Shown one piece after another: positions 53,422-61,789 of a stretch of 64,000 bases of DNA. The stretch lies in NCBI RefSeq assembly GCF_033971325.1, contig NZ_CP117180.1, positions 1,484,472-1,548,471 of the forward strand, in the 5' to 3' direction. Every line of letters begins with the position of its first letter. Positions within the stretch are counted from its first letter, which is position 1. Under the pieces are notes generated by a model. The model searched no databases and was not told the DNA's origin. It saw only the letters and a program-made list of their open reading frames with translations. Origin of the DNA: Hydrogenobacter sp. T-2. Its GTDB lineage: Bacteria; Aquificota; Aquificia; Aquificales; Aquificaceae. A program made the position numbers and the translations under genes.

Positions 53422-54666
53422 TTACAAAGCAACTATGTATTCGTAATCTTCCCTTTGCCTTATAACCCTGTATTTTCCTTTCTCCACAAGCACCTCACAG
53501 GCTCTTGGTCTCACATTGTAGTGAGAGGACATGGCAAAGCCATAAGCACCCGCAGACAAAACCGCCAAGTATTCACCCCTTTCTACCGCCTGAAGCTCTC
53601 TATCTAAGGCAAGAAAGTCTCCTGTTTCACATATTGGACCCACCACATCGGTCTTTATATAGGGTCTATCCTTTCTTTCCACTGGAACCATGTGATGGTA
53701 GGCTTCATACATGGCAGGTCTCACAAGGTCGTTCATGCCCGCATCCACTATAACAAAGTGCTTATGTCCTTTGTCTTTGATAAACTGAACCTGCGTCAAG
53801 AGTATGCCTGCGTTTCCTACCACAGACCTTCCTGGCTCAAGAATAATTTTAGCCTTTACCTCCTTGACTACCGGAAGTATGGCTTCTGCAAGGTCAGAGG
53901 GTTCTGGGTTTGACTGCTCTGGCTTATACTTTATCCCAAGCCCTCCACCGAGGTCAAGGTATTGGATATCAAAGCCCTCTTTAATAAGGTCATAATACAG
54001 CTCCACCACCTTTTGAGAGGCTTCAATGTAAGGAGAAACATCCAATATCTGGGAGCCTATATGACAGTGAATACCAACCACTTGCAGGTTTTTCAATTTT
54101 TTGGTGTGTTCGTATTCCTTCTTTGCGGTCTTTATATCCACTCCAAACTTACTCTTTTTCATCCCAGTGGATATGTAGGGATGCGTCTTTGGGTCCACGT
54201 CTGGGTTCACCCTTATGGCTATGCGAGCCTTTCTGCCAAGCTTTCCAGCGAGCTCGTCAAGCACTTCAAGCTCCATAAGAGATTCCACGTTAAACATAAG
54301 AATGTCTGAGCTTATGGCATACTCCAGTTCCTTGACCGTTTTCCCTACGCCTGCGTAGACTATCTTTGAAGGCTCTATTCCTGCTCTTAGGCTTATAAAT
54401 AGCTCACCACCAGAAACAATGTCGGCACCAGCACCCTCTTCCTTGACTAAGGTAACTATGTAAGGGTTAAAGTTTGCCTTTACCGCATAGCATATAAGTG
54501 CTTCAGGGAATGCTTCTGTGTATGCCCTTATTCTGTCTCTGATGTAGCTACCGCTGTAGACATAGAGCGGAGTGCCAAATTCTTCCGCAAGGGCTCTCAG
54601 AGAGACATCATCTAAGTAAAGGTCATCGCCCTTGTATTCAAGATACGGGTTGTATTCTTTTAGCAT
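53422..54666 (-). CDS. lysA: Diaminopimelate decarboxylase
   Basis: A 414-residue PLP enzyme making lysine from meso-diaminopimelate. PLP Lys in CYAVKANFNP (about residue 63), HCHIGSQILD, the Gly-rich phosphate loop DLGGGLGIKY and EPGRSVVGNAG, and the C-terminal GPICETGDFLA and AGAYGFAMSSHYN are complete. TATAAT on the minus strand (54680-54675) ends 8 nt before the ATG with no Shine-Dalgarno. Confidence 0.96.
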   Translation of the reverse strand: MLKEYNPYLEYKGDDLYLDDVSLRALAEEFGTPLYVYSGSYIRDRIRAYTEAFPEALICYAVKANFNPYIVTLVKEEGAGADIVSGGELFISLRAGIEPSKIVYAGVGKTVKELEYAISSDILMFNVESLMELEVLDELAGKLGRKARIAIRVNPDVDPKTHPYISTGMKKSKFGVDIKTAKKEYEHTKKLKNLQVVGIHCHIGSQILDVSPYIEASQKVVELYYDLIKEGFDIQYLDLGGGLGIKYKPEQSNPEPSDLAEAILPVVKEVKAKIILEPGRSVVGNAGILLTQVQFIKDKGHKHFVIVDAGMNDLVRPAMYEAYHHMVPVERKDRPYIKTDVVGPICETGDFLALDRELQAVERGEYLAVLSAGAYGFAMSSHYNVRPRACEVLVEKGKYRVIRQREDYEYIVAL

Positions 54667-54739
54667 AGTTGACTATTATAAACTATAAATCCTATTGTAG
54701 TCCTACTAAAGCAATAAACCTTCTACCCTTTGGCTACCT

Positions 54740-54768
54740 CTTGAAATTTGATAAAAGTTGACTAAAAT
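54740..54768 (+). promoter_or_regulatory. dnaJ-hspR promoter
   Basis: TTGAAA at 54741-54746, 16 bp, TAAAAT at 54763-54768, ending 8 nt before the dnaJ ATG. The 29-bp block 54740-54768 aligns without gaps to the hsp20 promoter (23 of 29 identical, including the terminal GACTAAAAT). The HAIR-like right arm seen at clpB and dnaK is not evident here. Confidence 0.62.
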
Positions 54769-54776
54769 CTTTTAAC

Positions 54777-55919
54777 ATGGCACAGTCAGCAAAAAGGGAC
54801 TATTACGAGATACTTGGCGTTCCGAGGAACGCAACTCAGGAAGAAATAAAGAAAGCCTACCGTAGGCTTGCAAGAAAATACCACCCAGACTTTAACAAAG
54901 ACCCAGAAGCTCAAGAGAAGTTCAAGGAGATAAACGAAGCCTATCAGGTGCTTTCAGACCCAGAAAAGAGAAAGCTCTACGACCAGTATGGACACACTGC
55001 CTTCGGAGCTCAGTCCGGTAGTCAGGAATACCAAGAGGTGGTTTTCCAAAACGTGGGAGACCTATTTGAAGAGCTTCTCAGGGGTTTTGGCTTCGAGGAC
55101 ATTTTTGAAAGGGCCACGCGTGGAAGAAGGCGCGAGCAAAGAAGACCCATAAAGGGCGAGGACATATACTACACGGTGGAGCTAAGCCTTGAGGAAGCCT
55201 ACAGGGGCACGGTGGTGAGCATTCCTCTGGTGAGAGAGGTTCTCTGCGATGCCTGCGGTGGAAGCGGTTACGACAAGAGCAAGGGAGAGAGGGTTTGTCC
55301 TACCTGTGGTGGAAGGGGTGAGGTGGTTCAAAGGCAGTTTTTCATGACCATAGCACAGACCTGTCCCACCTGTGGAGGTGAAGGTGTTGTAAGAGAACCA
55401 TGTTCCAAGTGCAGAGGCAGGGGAACCATTCCTCAAAGGGAAGAGGTGAAGGTAAGGATTCCAGCTGGTGTGGATACGGGCAGTAAGGTGCTGGCGGAGG
55501 GCAAGGGCAACGCAGGCATGTTTGGAGGTTCTCCTGGAGACCTTATCATAACCATAAAGGTAAAGCCTCATGCCCTCTTTGAAAGGAGGGGCAACAACCT
55601 CTATGTGGATGTAAACCTAAAGCTCACCGAAGCGGTTCTTGGGACAGAGCTTGAAGTTCCTACCCTTGAAGGTAAGAGTGTTAGGGTGAAGACTCCCCCA
55701 GGGGTGAAAGAGGGAGACACCATAAGGGTAGAAGGACATGGTATGCCAAAACTGATGTCAGAAGGAAGGGGAGACCTCTTTGTGAGGGTTCACATAGATG
55801 TTCCCAAGCTGGGGTTTATGGATAAACTCTTTGGCGATGGCAGGAGGATAAAACAGCTTCTTGAGGAGCTTGACAAACTCTTGCCAGAGCCAGAACGCAT
55901 AAGGGAGAGACAAACATGA
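54777..55919 (+). CDS. dnaJ: Chaperone DnaJ (Hsp40)
   Basis: A 380-residue co-chaperone that stimulates DnaK. J domain with HPD ([13 protein letters not shown], about residues 36-48), a Gly-poor linker with Arg-rich [12 protein letters not shown], four zinc-finger repeats ([32 protein letters not shown]) and the C-terminal substrate domains. It is first of a dnaJ-hspR pair overlapping by 4 bp, separate from dnaK 6 kb away. No grpE is in the window. There is no Shine-Dalgarno. Confidence 0.96.
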   Translation: MAQSAKRDYYEILGVPRNATQEEIKKAYRRLARKYHPDFNKDPEAQEKFKEINEAYQVLSDPEKRKLYDQYGHTAFGAQSGSQEYQEVVFQNVGDLFEELLRGFGFEDIFERATRGRRREQRRPIKGEDIYYTVELSLEEAYRGTVVSIPLVREVLCDACGGSGYDKSKGERVCPTCGGRGEVVQRQFFMTIAQTCPTCGGEGVVREPCSKCRGRGTIPQREEVKVRIPAGVDTGSKVLAEGKGNAGMFGGSPGDLIITIKVKPHALFERRGNNLYVDVNLKLTEAVLGTELEVPTLEGKSVRVKTPPGVKEGDTIRVEGHGMPKLMSEGRGDLFVRVHIDVPKLGFMDKLFGDGRRIKQLLEELDKLLPEPERIRERQT

Positions 55920-56299
55920 AAAGGGAAAGGACAAGGCTCTACACCATAGGCGTGGTAGCCAGCATGTTCAACATACACCCGCAAACCCTTAGGCTCTATG
56001 AAAGGGAAGGTCTTATAAAACCCACAAGGAGTAAGGGAAGGACACGCTACTATACGGAAGAGGACATACAAAGGCTTGAGATTATCCTTACCCTCAGCAG
56101 AGACTTGGGCGTAAACCTTGCAGGCATTGACATAATCCTTCGCATGAAGGAGCAGATTGAGGAGTTGGAGGTTCAAGTGCAAAAGCTCATAGAGTTTATA
56201 CAAAGGGAGGTTTCAGAAGTATACCAGAGGGATGAGGGCATAAAGTCCATAGTCCTTGCAGAGAGGAAGGACATACTCAAGTCCATAAGGAAGCGGTAA
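55916..56299 (+). CDS. hspR: HspR heat-shock repressor (MerR family)
   Basis: A 127-residue MerR-type regulator: [29 protein letters not shown] begins the HTH and wing ([13 protein letters not shown] follows), then a coiled coil. The HPQTLRxYExxGLxxPxR pattern is typical of HspR, which binds HAIR operators with DnaK as corepressor and is classically encoded next to dnaJ, as here. HAIR-like sites were found at the clpB and dnaK promoters in this window, a consistent in-window regulon. The start overlaps dnaJ by 4 bp. Confidence 0.92.
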   Translation: MKRERTRLYTIGVVASMFNIHPQTLRLYEREGLIKPTRSKGRTRYYTEEDIQRLEIILTLSRDLGVNLAGIDIILRMKEQIEELEVQVQKLIEFIQREVSEVYQRDEGIKSIVLAERKDILKSIRKR

Positions 56300-56309
56300 A
56301 ATATAGTTT

Positions 56310-56795
56310 ATGGACATAAAAGAAACAGACTTGCCCGGCATAGGCAAGAAATATTCCATAAGCCTGAGAGAGGGGAGGGAGTTGGTGCTTGTAATATACA
56401 ACACAGGCAAGAGGGAAATATATCTCATGGAAGAGGAGGAGACTGCCTGTGTCTTTGAGCTAACAGAAGAGGAATCGAAGGAGCTTGGCTTTTTGCTTGC
56501 GGGAGCACTCTATCAGCCTATAAAGGCGGATAAAATGGAGCTTATCCTAAAAGAAGTGGTCATGGAATGGGTAAAGGTGGAGTCGGGGTCAAACTTTATA
56601 AACAAAACCATAGCGGAGCTTCAGATAAGAAGAACCACAGGCGTGTCTGTTATAGCCATAGACAGAAAAGGTAAGATTATACCCAGTCCAGACCCATACA
56701 AGGAAAGGATAGAGTTAGGGGACGTGCTAATAGTTGTGGGCACGCGTATGCAAATAAACCATTTTCTGGAACTCTGCGGAAGGTGTAGCACCTAA
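56310..56795 (+). CDS. khtT: KhtT-like regulatory subunit of a K+/H+ antiporter
   Basis: A 161-residue cytosolic protein with an N-terminal KhtT-type domain (LPGIGKKYSISLREGRELVLVIYNTGKREIYLM starts it) and a C-terminal RCK_C/TrkA-C domain (WVKVESGSNFINKTIAELQIRRTTGVSVIAI; ELGDVLIVVGTR). In Bacillus the equivalent KhtT gates the KhtU antiporter with c-di-AMP or nucleotide cues. It is followed after 1 bp by the antiporter gene. Confidence 0.83.
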   Translation: MDIKETDLPGIGKKYSISLREGRELVLVIYNTGKREIYLMEEEETACVFELTEEESKELGFLLAGALYQPIKADKMELILKEVVMEWVKVESGSNFINKTIAELQIRRTTGVSVIAIDRKGKIIPSPDPYKERIELGDVLIVVGTRMQINHFLELCGRCST

Positions 56796-56796
56796 G

Positions 56797-57966
56797 ATGC
56801 ACAATCCTCAAGACTTTATATTAGCTGGGGGAGTTTTTCTACTCCTTTTCTTTTCTGCTCTTATTCTCTCAAGGGTCAAAGTCCCATACATCCTCTCCTT
56901 TATGCTCGCAGGTCTTTTAGGTAAGTCCTTTTTACCTCATAGGGCTGAGGATGTATTGATAATCTTTGAATACTCTGCGGTTATCCTCCTCTTTTTCTTT
57001 ATAGGTCTTGAGTATTCCTTTGAAAGGCTGGCAGGCATGAAAAGGGTGTTAAAGCCTGGCTTCTTAGATTTCCTGTTTAACTTCGTGCCTGCCTTCATTA
57101 TCACTTACCTTTTCACGAAGGACTTGGTCTTCTCTCTTGTTATAGGTGCGGTGGTATATCCCAGTAGCACAGCCATAACCGCAAAGCTCCTTATGGACTA
57201 CAAAAGGCTTGTAAACCCAGAGGCGGAGCTGTTAATTGGAATACTAATTTTTGAAGACCTTGTGAGTATAGTGCTTTTGTCTGTGCTTACGGGTCTTACC
57301 TTTGGGGGTGAGCCAGATGTGATAAGTGTTTCAAGGGGCGTTCTGGCAGTCTTTTTGCTTTTTGGAATTTTTTACCTTTTGAAAGCTCCATCCCAAAGGG
57401 TGGTTGACTACCTTGATAAAAGGTTGGATGAGGGACTTGTGCCTTTCATGGTGCTTGGCTTTTTGCTCCTTTCTTCTGGAATAAGCCTCAAGTTAGGTCT
57501 ATCTGATGCTCTTGTTGCCTTTATGTTGGGTGTGCTCGTGCCAGAAAAGAGTAAGCTATTTGAGGTTATAGAAAAATCCCTGACAGACCTAAAGGAAATA
57601 TCGGTGGGAGTTTTCTTTTTCATGTTTACCTTTCATGCAAAACTTAGCTTTGATTTTAACCCTTGGCTATTGGCTTTGTTGATAGTAATGTCTGTGTTTT
57701 TTAAACTCGTCTCCACTTACTACGGTGCTATCCTATACGGATTTAACAAGAGGACCGCTATGAGGGCTTCTCTTTCCTTTATCCAGCGTGGAGAGTTTTC
57801 TGTAATTTTTGCCAGCTTTTACGCACCAGCCCAATCCCTTGCCTTTGCTTTGGTGCTTTCTACCGCATTGATAGGTAGCTTTAGCTTTCTTTTAGCTCCA
57901 AAGCTCTCTCAGAAAATCTTCCCAAAGAAAGAGAGGAAAGGACCTCTTCCAACTCCTCCCTCTTAG
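56797..57966 (+). CDS. khtU: CPA2-family cation/proton antiporter (KhtU-like)
   Basis: A 389-residue protein with about twelve membrane helices (Na_H_Exchanger family). The ion-binding region is visible as VYPSSTAITAKLLMD and ILIFEDLVSIVLLSVL (conserved acidic Asp in the latter), and SFIQRGEFSVIFASF is typical of KefB/KhtU-type antiporters. There is no C-terminal TrkA domain, which is instead supplied by the adjacent KhtT-like gene. The 3' end overlaps the convergent acyltransferase gene by 86 bp. Confidence 0.88.
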   Translation: MHNPQDFILAGGVFLLLFFSALILSRVKVPYILSFMLAGLLGKSFLPHRAEDVLIIFEYSAVILLFFFIGLEYSFERLAGMKRVLKPGFLDFLFNFVPAFIITYLFTKDLVFSLVIGAVVYPSSTAITAKLLMDYKRLVNPEAELLIGILIFEDLVSIVLLSVLTGLTFGGEPDVISVSRGVLAVFLLFGIFYLLKAPSQRVVDYLDKRLDEGLVPFMVLGFLLLSSGISLKLGLSDALVAFMLGVLVPEKSKLFEVIEKSLTDLKEISVGVFFFMFTFHAKLSFDFNPWLLALLIVMSVFFKLVSTYYGAILYGFNKRTAMRASLSFIQRGEFSVIFASFYAPAQSLAFALVLSTALIGSFSFLLAPKLSQKIFPKKERKGPLPTPPS

Positions 57967-58540
57967 CCTCTATGCTATCCTCTGGCAGAACCCATAGAGG
58001 ATTTCCAATCCTAACCTTTGCCCTTGAGAAGGGGATAGGGATAATTAGCCTATCCCAAGTTTTTAGCCTTATATACCATTCAAAGTCCACATATACTGGG
58101 ATTATTGGCACTCCTGTTTTCTGTGCCAATAAGATTACACCCGCCTTTACCTTCCCGTAGGGGCCCTTGGGCCCATCCACCGTTATGGCTACCGTGTTTC
58201 CCTCTCTGAGGACTTTTACCAACCTAAGAAGTCCTATGCTCCCACCCTTTTGTGGCTTTCCCTCTTCGCTTGAGCCTCTTACCACCCTGTAGCCAAGGCT
58301 AAGGAGAAACCTCTCTGCTATGTCTCCGTCTCTGAACCTACTCACCAAGGCGTAAATACCCCTGTCTATGCCAAGCATGGCAATACCAAGGGCGTTTCCA
58401 TGAAGAAGGGCTATTATCTTGCCCCTGTAGAGCTCGTAGTCTATTCTTTTGTCCCACCTTATAGTTTTATGAATTAGCCTTATTAGAAAAGCCACGAGAG
58501 GTGCCAAAAAGACAGAGAGCTTATATCTTAACCATTTCAT
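57881..58540 (-). CDS. DUF374 lysophospholipid acyltransferase family protein
   Basis: A 219-residue membrane-associated protein. An N-terminal hydrophobic helix (LSVFLAPLVAFLIRLIH) is followed by IIALLHGNALGIAML (degenerate acyltransferase His motif) and AITVDGPKGPYGKVKAGVILLAQKTGVPIIPVYV, the diagnostic DUF374 block. It probably acylates lipid A-type or lipid precursors at the inner membrane. It overlaps the M23 gene upstream by 4 bp and the convergent antiporter by 86 bp, so both C-termini are encoded on opposite strands of the same DNA. Confidence 0.86.
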   Translation of the reverse strand: MKWLRYKLSVFLAPLVAFLIRLIHKTIRWDKRIDYELYRGKIIALLHGNALGIAMLGIDRGIYALVSRFRDGDIAERFLLSLGYRVVRGSSEEGKPQKGGSIGLLRLVKVLREGNTVAITVDGPKGPYGKVKAGVILLAQKTGVPIIPVYVDFEWYIRLKTWDRLIIPIPFSRAKVRIGNPLWVLPEDSIEAKREELEEVLSSLSLGRFSERALELKES

Positions 58541-59859
58541 TTTGCATCAAGAACAAAGAGTATGTTGTCCCTTATCCATTTGGGGTCAAGCCACTGAAGT
58601 GGGTTTACCTCATAGCCTTGCACTAAAATGCCAAAGTGAAGATGGTCTCCAAGTGCAAGCCCAGTCTTGCCAGTCCTTCCTATGACCTCTCCCTTCTTCA
58701 CATACTGTCCTTCTTTTACCCTAATTTCTGAAAGATGACCATAAAGGCTCATAAGACCCATGCCATGGTCTATTACCACCGTGTTTCCATATATGCCAAG
58801 GTCTCCAGCAAAGACTACCACTCCTGAGTTGCTCGCTGGCACTTCCGCCCTCTCCACAGAGGCAAAGTCAAAGCCCATGTGCCTGCTTTCGCTTACCTTT
58901 TGTCCATCATAGTAATAGTGTCTTATCTCTCCATAACCTGCAAACACCTTGCTCCTTGGCAGTTGTAAAAAGGCACCCTCCCAAAGGACCCTTGGTTCAC
59001 TTTTCCTGCCTATCTCTTCAAGCCTTGCCATATCTCTTTGTCTCCAAAGCTCGTTTATTCTCTTAAAGGCTTGTAGGGGTTCAAGTCCTTTACCTTCTTC
59101 TCCAAGAAGTGGGTATATAACCCTGTTTATGAAGCTATCGTCTATGGTTATATTGTCTTCCTTAAACCTTACATTCCTTATCCTCAAGGAAAGGGTTTGT
59201 TGAGAGAGGTTTCCTGCTTTGTCTTTTACTGCCACTGTGATACTACTTAAGTTTTGTTGGTCAAGCCTTACGGGAAAGAGACCAAAATAATATCCATCAC
59301 CAAGAGAATAAAGCATATACTCATACTGTCCCATGAGCACAAAAGCCTCAACCTCTTCTTCAGTCCTTATCTTCACTGCAGAAGTTCCACCAAGCGTTGG
59401 AGAGGAGAGGTAAGATATAACACTAAACCTTGGGGGTATGGTATCCACAAGGGCGTCAAGGATGTATGTCCTGCTCTGTAAAAAGCCTGAGGAAAGCTCC
59501 ACGAAAAGCCTTGCATTACCATCTTTGAGACCCGCTTCCTTTGCCCTTAGGGTAAAAGTTATCTCCTTTGAGGGTTCTGTAGGCTTTGCTTTGAATATCT
59601 CCCTCTTTTGACCCTCTTGTTCTGCATAAATCCTTATCTCCTCTATGGGCTTGTTTGCTCTAAGCGTAAAGGTTTTTTCCGAAGGAATAAGGGACAGAGA
59701 CCTTAGGTCTTCTTCTGATATGCTTGGTCTTCCGCTTAGGAAGATAAAGAGTGTATAGAACATTATAAGGACGAAGGAAAAAATTGCCAGCCTCCTTATG
59801 AGCCTTACAAATCCAAGTCTTTTTTCCCTTCTTTCTTCAAGTCTGTATCTGTATCTCAT
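58537..59859 (-). CDS. Membrane-anchored M23-family metallopeptidase
   Basis: A 440-residue protein: Arg-rich cytosolic start, one membrane helix (about 25-45, LAIFSFVLIMFYTLFIFL), a beta-rich periplasmic region, and a C-terminal LytM/M23 domain with SRHMGFDFA (H-x3-D), GDHLHFG (HxH) and the YGNTVVIDHGMGLMSLYGHL block. All zinc ligands are retained, so it may be an active endopeptidase. It acts on peptidoglycan during growth or division. It overlaps prmA and the acyltransferase gene by 4 bp on each side. Confidence 0.9.
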   Translation of the reverse strand: MRYRYRLEERREKRLGFVRLIRRLAIFSFVLIMFYTLFIFLSGRPSISEEDLRSLSLIPSEKTFTLRANKPIEEIRIYAEQEGQKREIFKAKPTEPSKEITFTLRAKEAGLKDGNARLFVELSSGFLQSRTYILDALVDTIPPRFSVISYLSSPTLGGTSAVKIRTEEEVEAFVLMGQYEYMLYSLGDGYYFGLFPVRLDQQNLSSITVAVKDKAGNLSQQTLSLRIRNVRFKEDNITIDDSFINRVIYPLLGEEGKGLEPLQAFKRINELWRQRDMARLEEIGRKSEPRVLWEGAFLQLPRSKVFAGYGEIRHYYYDGQKVSESRHMGFDFASVERAEVPASNSGVVVFAGDLGIYGNTVVIDHGMGLMSLYGHLSEIRVKEGQYVKKGEVIGRTGKTGLALGDHLHFGILVQGYEVNPLQWLDPKWIRDNILFVLDAK

Positions 59860-60584
59860 AACACTACCGCAACGCCATACCAGTTTTCCAACCTCTTTAT
59901 TTTAGCAGGTCTTAGACCAAGTAGGTCAAGAAAAGCCCTTAAGTCCTCCTTTCCATAAAGTCCAGAAAAAATGCCAATCCTTTTGAAGAGTTTCGTAAGA
60001 TAAGCAAGCTCCCTTTTAAATATTTCTAACTCAAGGTTTGCCACAAGAAGGTCAAAGGTTTCCTTTATGTCTTCTGGTTTGGCATGCCAACACTCAATCT
60101 CAACGCAGTTCTCTTTGGCGTTATGCACACATTCTTGAACCGCAAGGGGGTCTATGTCTATGGCAACAACACTACCAGCCCCTAGTTTTTTGCAGGCTAT
60201 AGCAAGTATGCCCGTGCCAGTTCCCACGTCCAAAACAGACCAACCCTCTTGTAAATACTCTTGGATTAGCCCAAGACAGAGGCGGGTGGTAGCGTGTAGC
60301 CCAGTGCCAAAGGCTACTCCTTGTCTTATAACTATCGGCTTTATCCAAGAAGGTAAAACCATAAACTGCCCCACCCTGCGAGCCCTAAAAACCCTCTCCG
60401 GCGGAAGAGTTTCTACCTCAAAAAACTCTAAGGGTTCTAGCCCCTCATAGGGTTCATACAGTGCAAACTCTACAAAGGACTCACTTTCTGAAAGTATTTC
60501 CACACCCTTTCCATACTCTAAAAGAAACTGATAAAACCTTTCTGGTTCAAGCCTGTAGATATACTTTTTGTGCCTCTGCGTCAT
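59856..60584 (-). CDS. prmA: Ribosomal protein L11 methyltransferase
   Basis: A 242-residue SAM methyltransferase: substrate domain at the N-terminus, then the L11-type core with GVAFGTGLHATTRLCLGLI, WSVLDVGTGTGILAIACKKLGA and DLLVANLELEIFK (catalytic NxxxE). ATG 60584, with AAAGG 4 nt upstream, fits the family start; the open frame to 60749 is fortuitous and runs into transposon remains. It is first in a prmA-M23-DUF374 operon joined by 4-bp overlaps. Confidence 0.93.
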   Translation of the reverse strand: MTQRHKKYIYRLEPERFYQFLLEYGKGVEILSESESFVEFALYEPYEGLEPLEFFEVETLPPERVFRARRVGQFMVLPSWIKPIVIRQGVAFGTGLHATTRLCLGLIQEYLQEGWSVLDVGTGTGILAIACKKLGAGSVVAIDIDPLAVQECVHNAKENCVEIECWHAKPEDIKETFDLLVANLELEIFKRELAYLTKLFKRIGIFSGLYGKEDLRAFLDLLGLRPAKIKRLENWYGVAVVL

Positions 60585-60659
60585 GCCTTTAATTATAAGG
60601 GTTTGTATCTCGAGTGCGAAATTAGGGAGCGTTTCATCCACTGTGTAAAAATAAAGTAA

Positions 60660-61387
60660 GGAAGTCTTAGCGATAAACAGCCAAGCAAAGAAAAAGTAAA
60701 ACAATACCGCAAGGAGTTCAACGAGCCACTCAAAGACCTGATGGCTCAAACCATCGGCAAAATCCTACAGGCAGAATTGTACGAATTCCTCGGCTACGAA
60801 GAATACAAACGCTCCCATAACACTAACCTCCACAAATGGCTAATACAAAAAGCCATAAATATACCCTCAGGTCAAATCAAAGTCTCTGACAAACCCTTCC
60901 TCCTATACTCTAAAGGAGCGTATATCCCATGAGTGACCATCAGAAATGTCTTGTTCACAAGGTAAGGAACAGCCTAAAGAAGGTCAAATACAAAGACAGG
61001 AAGAGAGTAGCCAGTGCATTGAGGGCAATATACATGTCCTCCACACAGATGCAAGGGAAGGAGAACTTTGAAAGGTTTAAGAGGGAATACCAAGTAGAGT
61101 ATCTACAGGTAGTGAAGGAGTGGGAAAGGGAGGTTGAGGAGATATTGACCTTTTACAAGTATCCTTATGAGATAAGGAGGATGTTGGCGACTACAAACTT
61201 TGTGGAGAGTATAAACAGCAAGATAAGGAAGGTAATATATGGCAAGAGGATATTTCCAACGGATGAGGCATTGCTGAAGGTATGTTATGGAGTAGCTATG
61301 GACTTAGAGGAGAAGTGGAAGAAGCCTTTAAGGGATTGGGAGAGGATATATGCTCAGCTGATAATTCTTTTTAAGGGTAGGCTATGA
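60660..61387 (+). pseudogene. IS256-family transposase, internally deleted
   Basis: Two fragments of one mutator-type transposase. The first (60660-60932) holds ILQAELYEFLGYEEYKRS and NIPSGQIKV, the N-terminal region. The second (60929-61387) begins at HQKCLVHKVRNSLKKVKYKDRKRVASAL and includes TTNFVESINSKIRKVIYG, the C-terminal third. The middle, with two of the DDE acidic residues, is missing (an intact enzyme is about 400 residues), and the pieces are joined by a stop/ATG overlap. It cannot transpose. Candidate terminal repeats lie at about 60626-60651 and 61399-61425 but match only partially. Confidence 0.85.
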
Positions 61388-61446
61388 GGTGTGGTAGAAT
61401 TTATACAAATTTTGAAATGGTCACGTTTTCTGGCTACACCTTCTGT

Positions 61447-61632
61447 TTATCTATCGGATAGTCTGAGGGCAAACTTGAGGAACATGAGAAAGGGAATAAG
61501 GTTTCTGGGATAGAAGTGTGGTCTACCTCCTTTTGGGTTTTCCTGATGCTTTTGTTCTTCTTGGAAGAGGGAAGGGGTCAATAAAGAGTTAAACTCTTCT
61601 GACCAGTTCTTTGTTGTAGTCTTTTTTTGTCT
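61447..61632 (-). pseudogene. Fragment of an IS5-like transposase N-terminus
   Basis: A 61-codon open frame without a usable start, reading KNWSEEFNSLLTPSLFQEE, then KGGRPHFYPRNLIPFLMFLK, then LRLSDR and a stop. The pattern W-x-E-(Y/F)-N-x-x-L followed by KxGRP-x-x-YP-x-x-LI-x-FL resembles the N-terminus of IS5/IS1182-type DDE transposases common in Thermotogae and Aquificae. No catalytic region remains. The family call is from pattern memory only. Confidence 0.45.
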
Positions 61633-61729
61633 TTAATGTCTACTATTCTATCAGTAGTGTTCTTGGACAGAACATGTTCTTGTATTTTATTCCCTCCCTG
61701 GATAACTTCTAAAAACCTCACATAAAAAA

Positions 61730-61759
61730 CTTGACAAGACTACGCTAAAGTTTTATATT
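61730..61759 (+). promoter_or_regulatory. dnaK promoter with HAIR-like HspR operator
   Basis: TTGACA at 61731-61736, 17 bp, TATATT at 61754-61759. CTTGACA-N7-GCTAAAG (61730-61750) overlays the -35 and spacer with the spacing of a HAIR operator, as at clpB. A 30-nt leader with AAGGAGG follows. Confidence 0.72.
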
Positions 61760-61789
61760 AGATATCACACTCTAAAAAGGAGGTGCTTT

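Larger units (their letters stand above)
61388..61789. other. Gene-free stretch with transposon debris and the dnaK promoter
   Basis: A roughly 400-bp gap. It contains a possible right end of the IS256 remnant, a decayed transposase fragment on the minus strand, a palindrome GAACATGTTC (61668-61677), and the dnaK promoter and ribosome site. No intact gene is seen. Confidence 0.6.

Noticed and set aside
60585-60749. N-terminal membrane extension of PrmA
   Set aside because: The hydrophobic frame overlaps the IS256 remnant and the conserved PrmA start is at 60584.
61668-61677. Palindrome GAACATGTTC as a regulatory site (LexA-like)
   Set aside because: It lies inside transposon debris about 50 bp before the dnaK promoter, is single, and resembles but does not match a known Aquificales operator.
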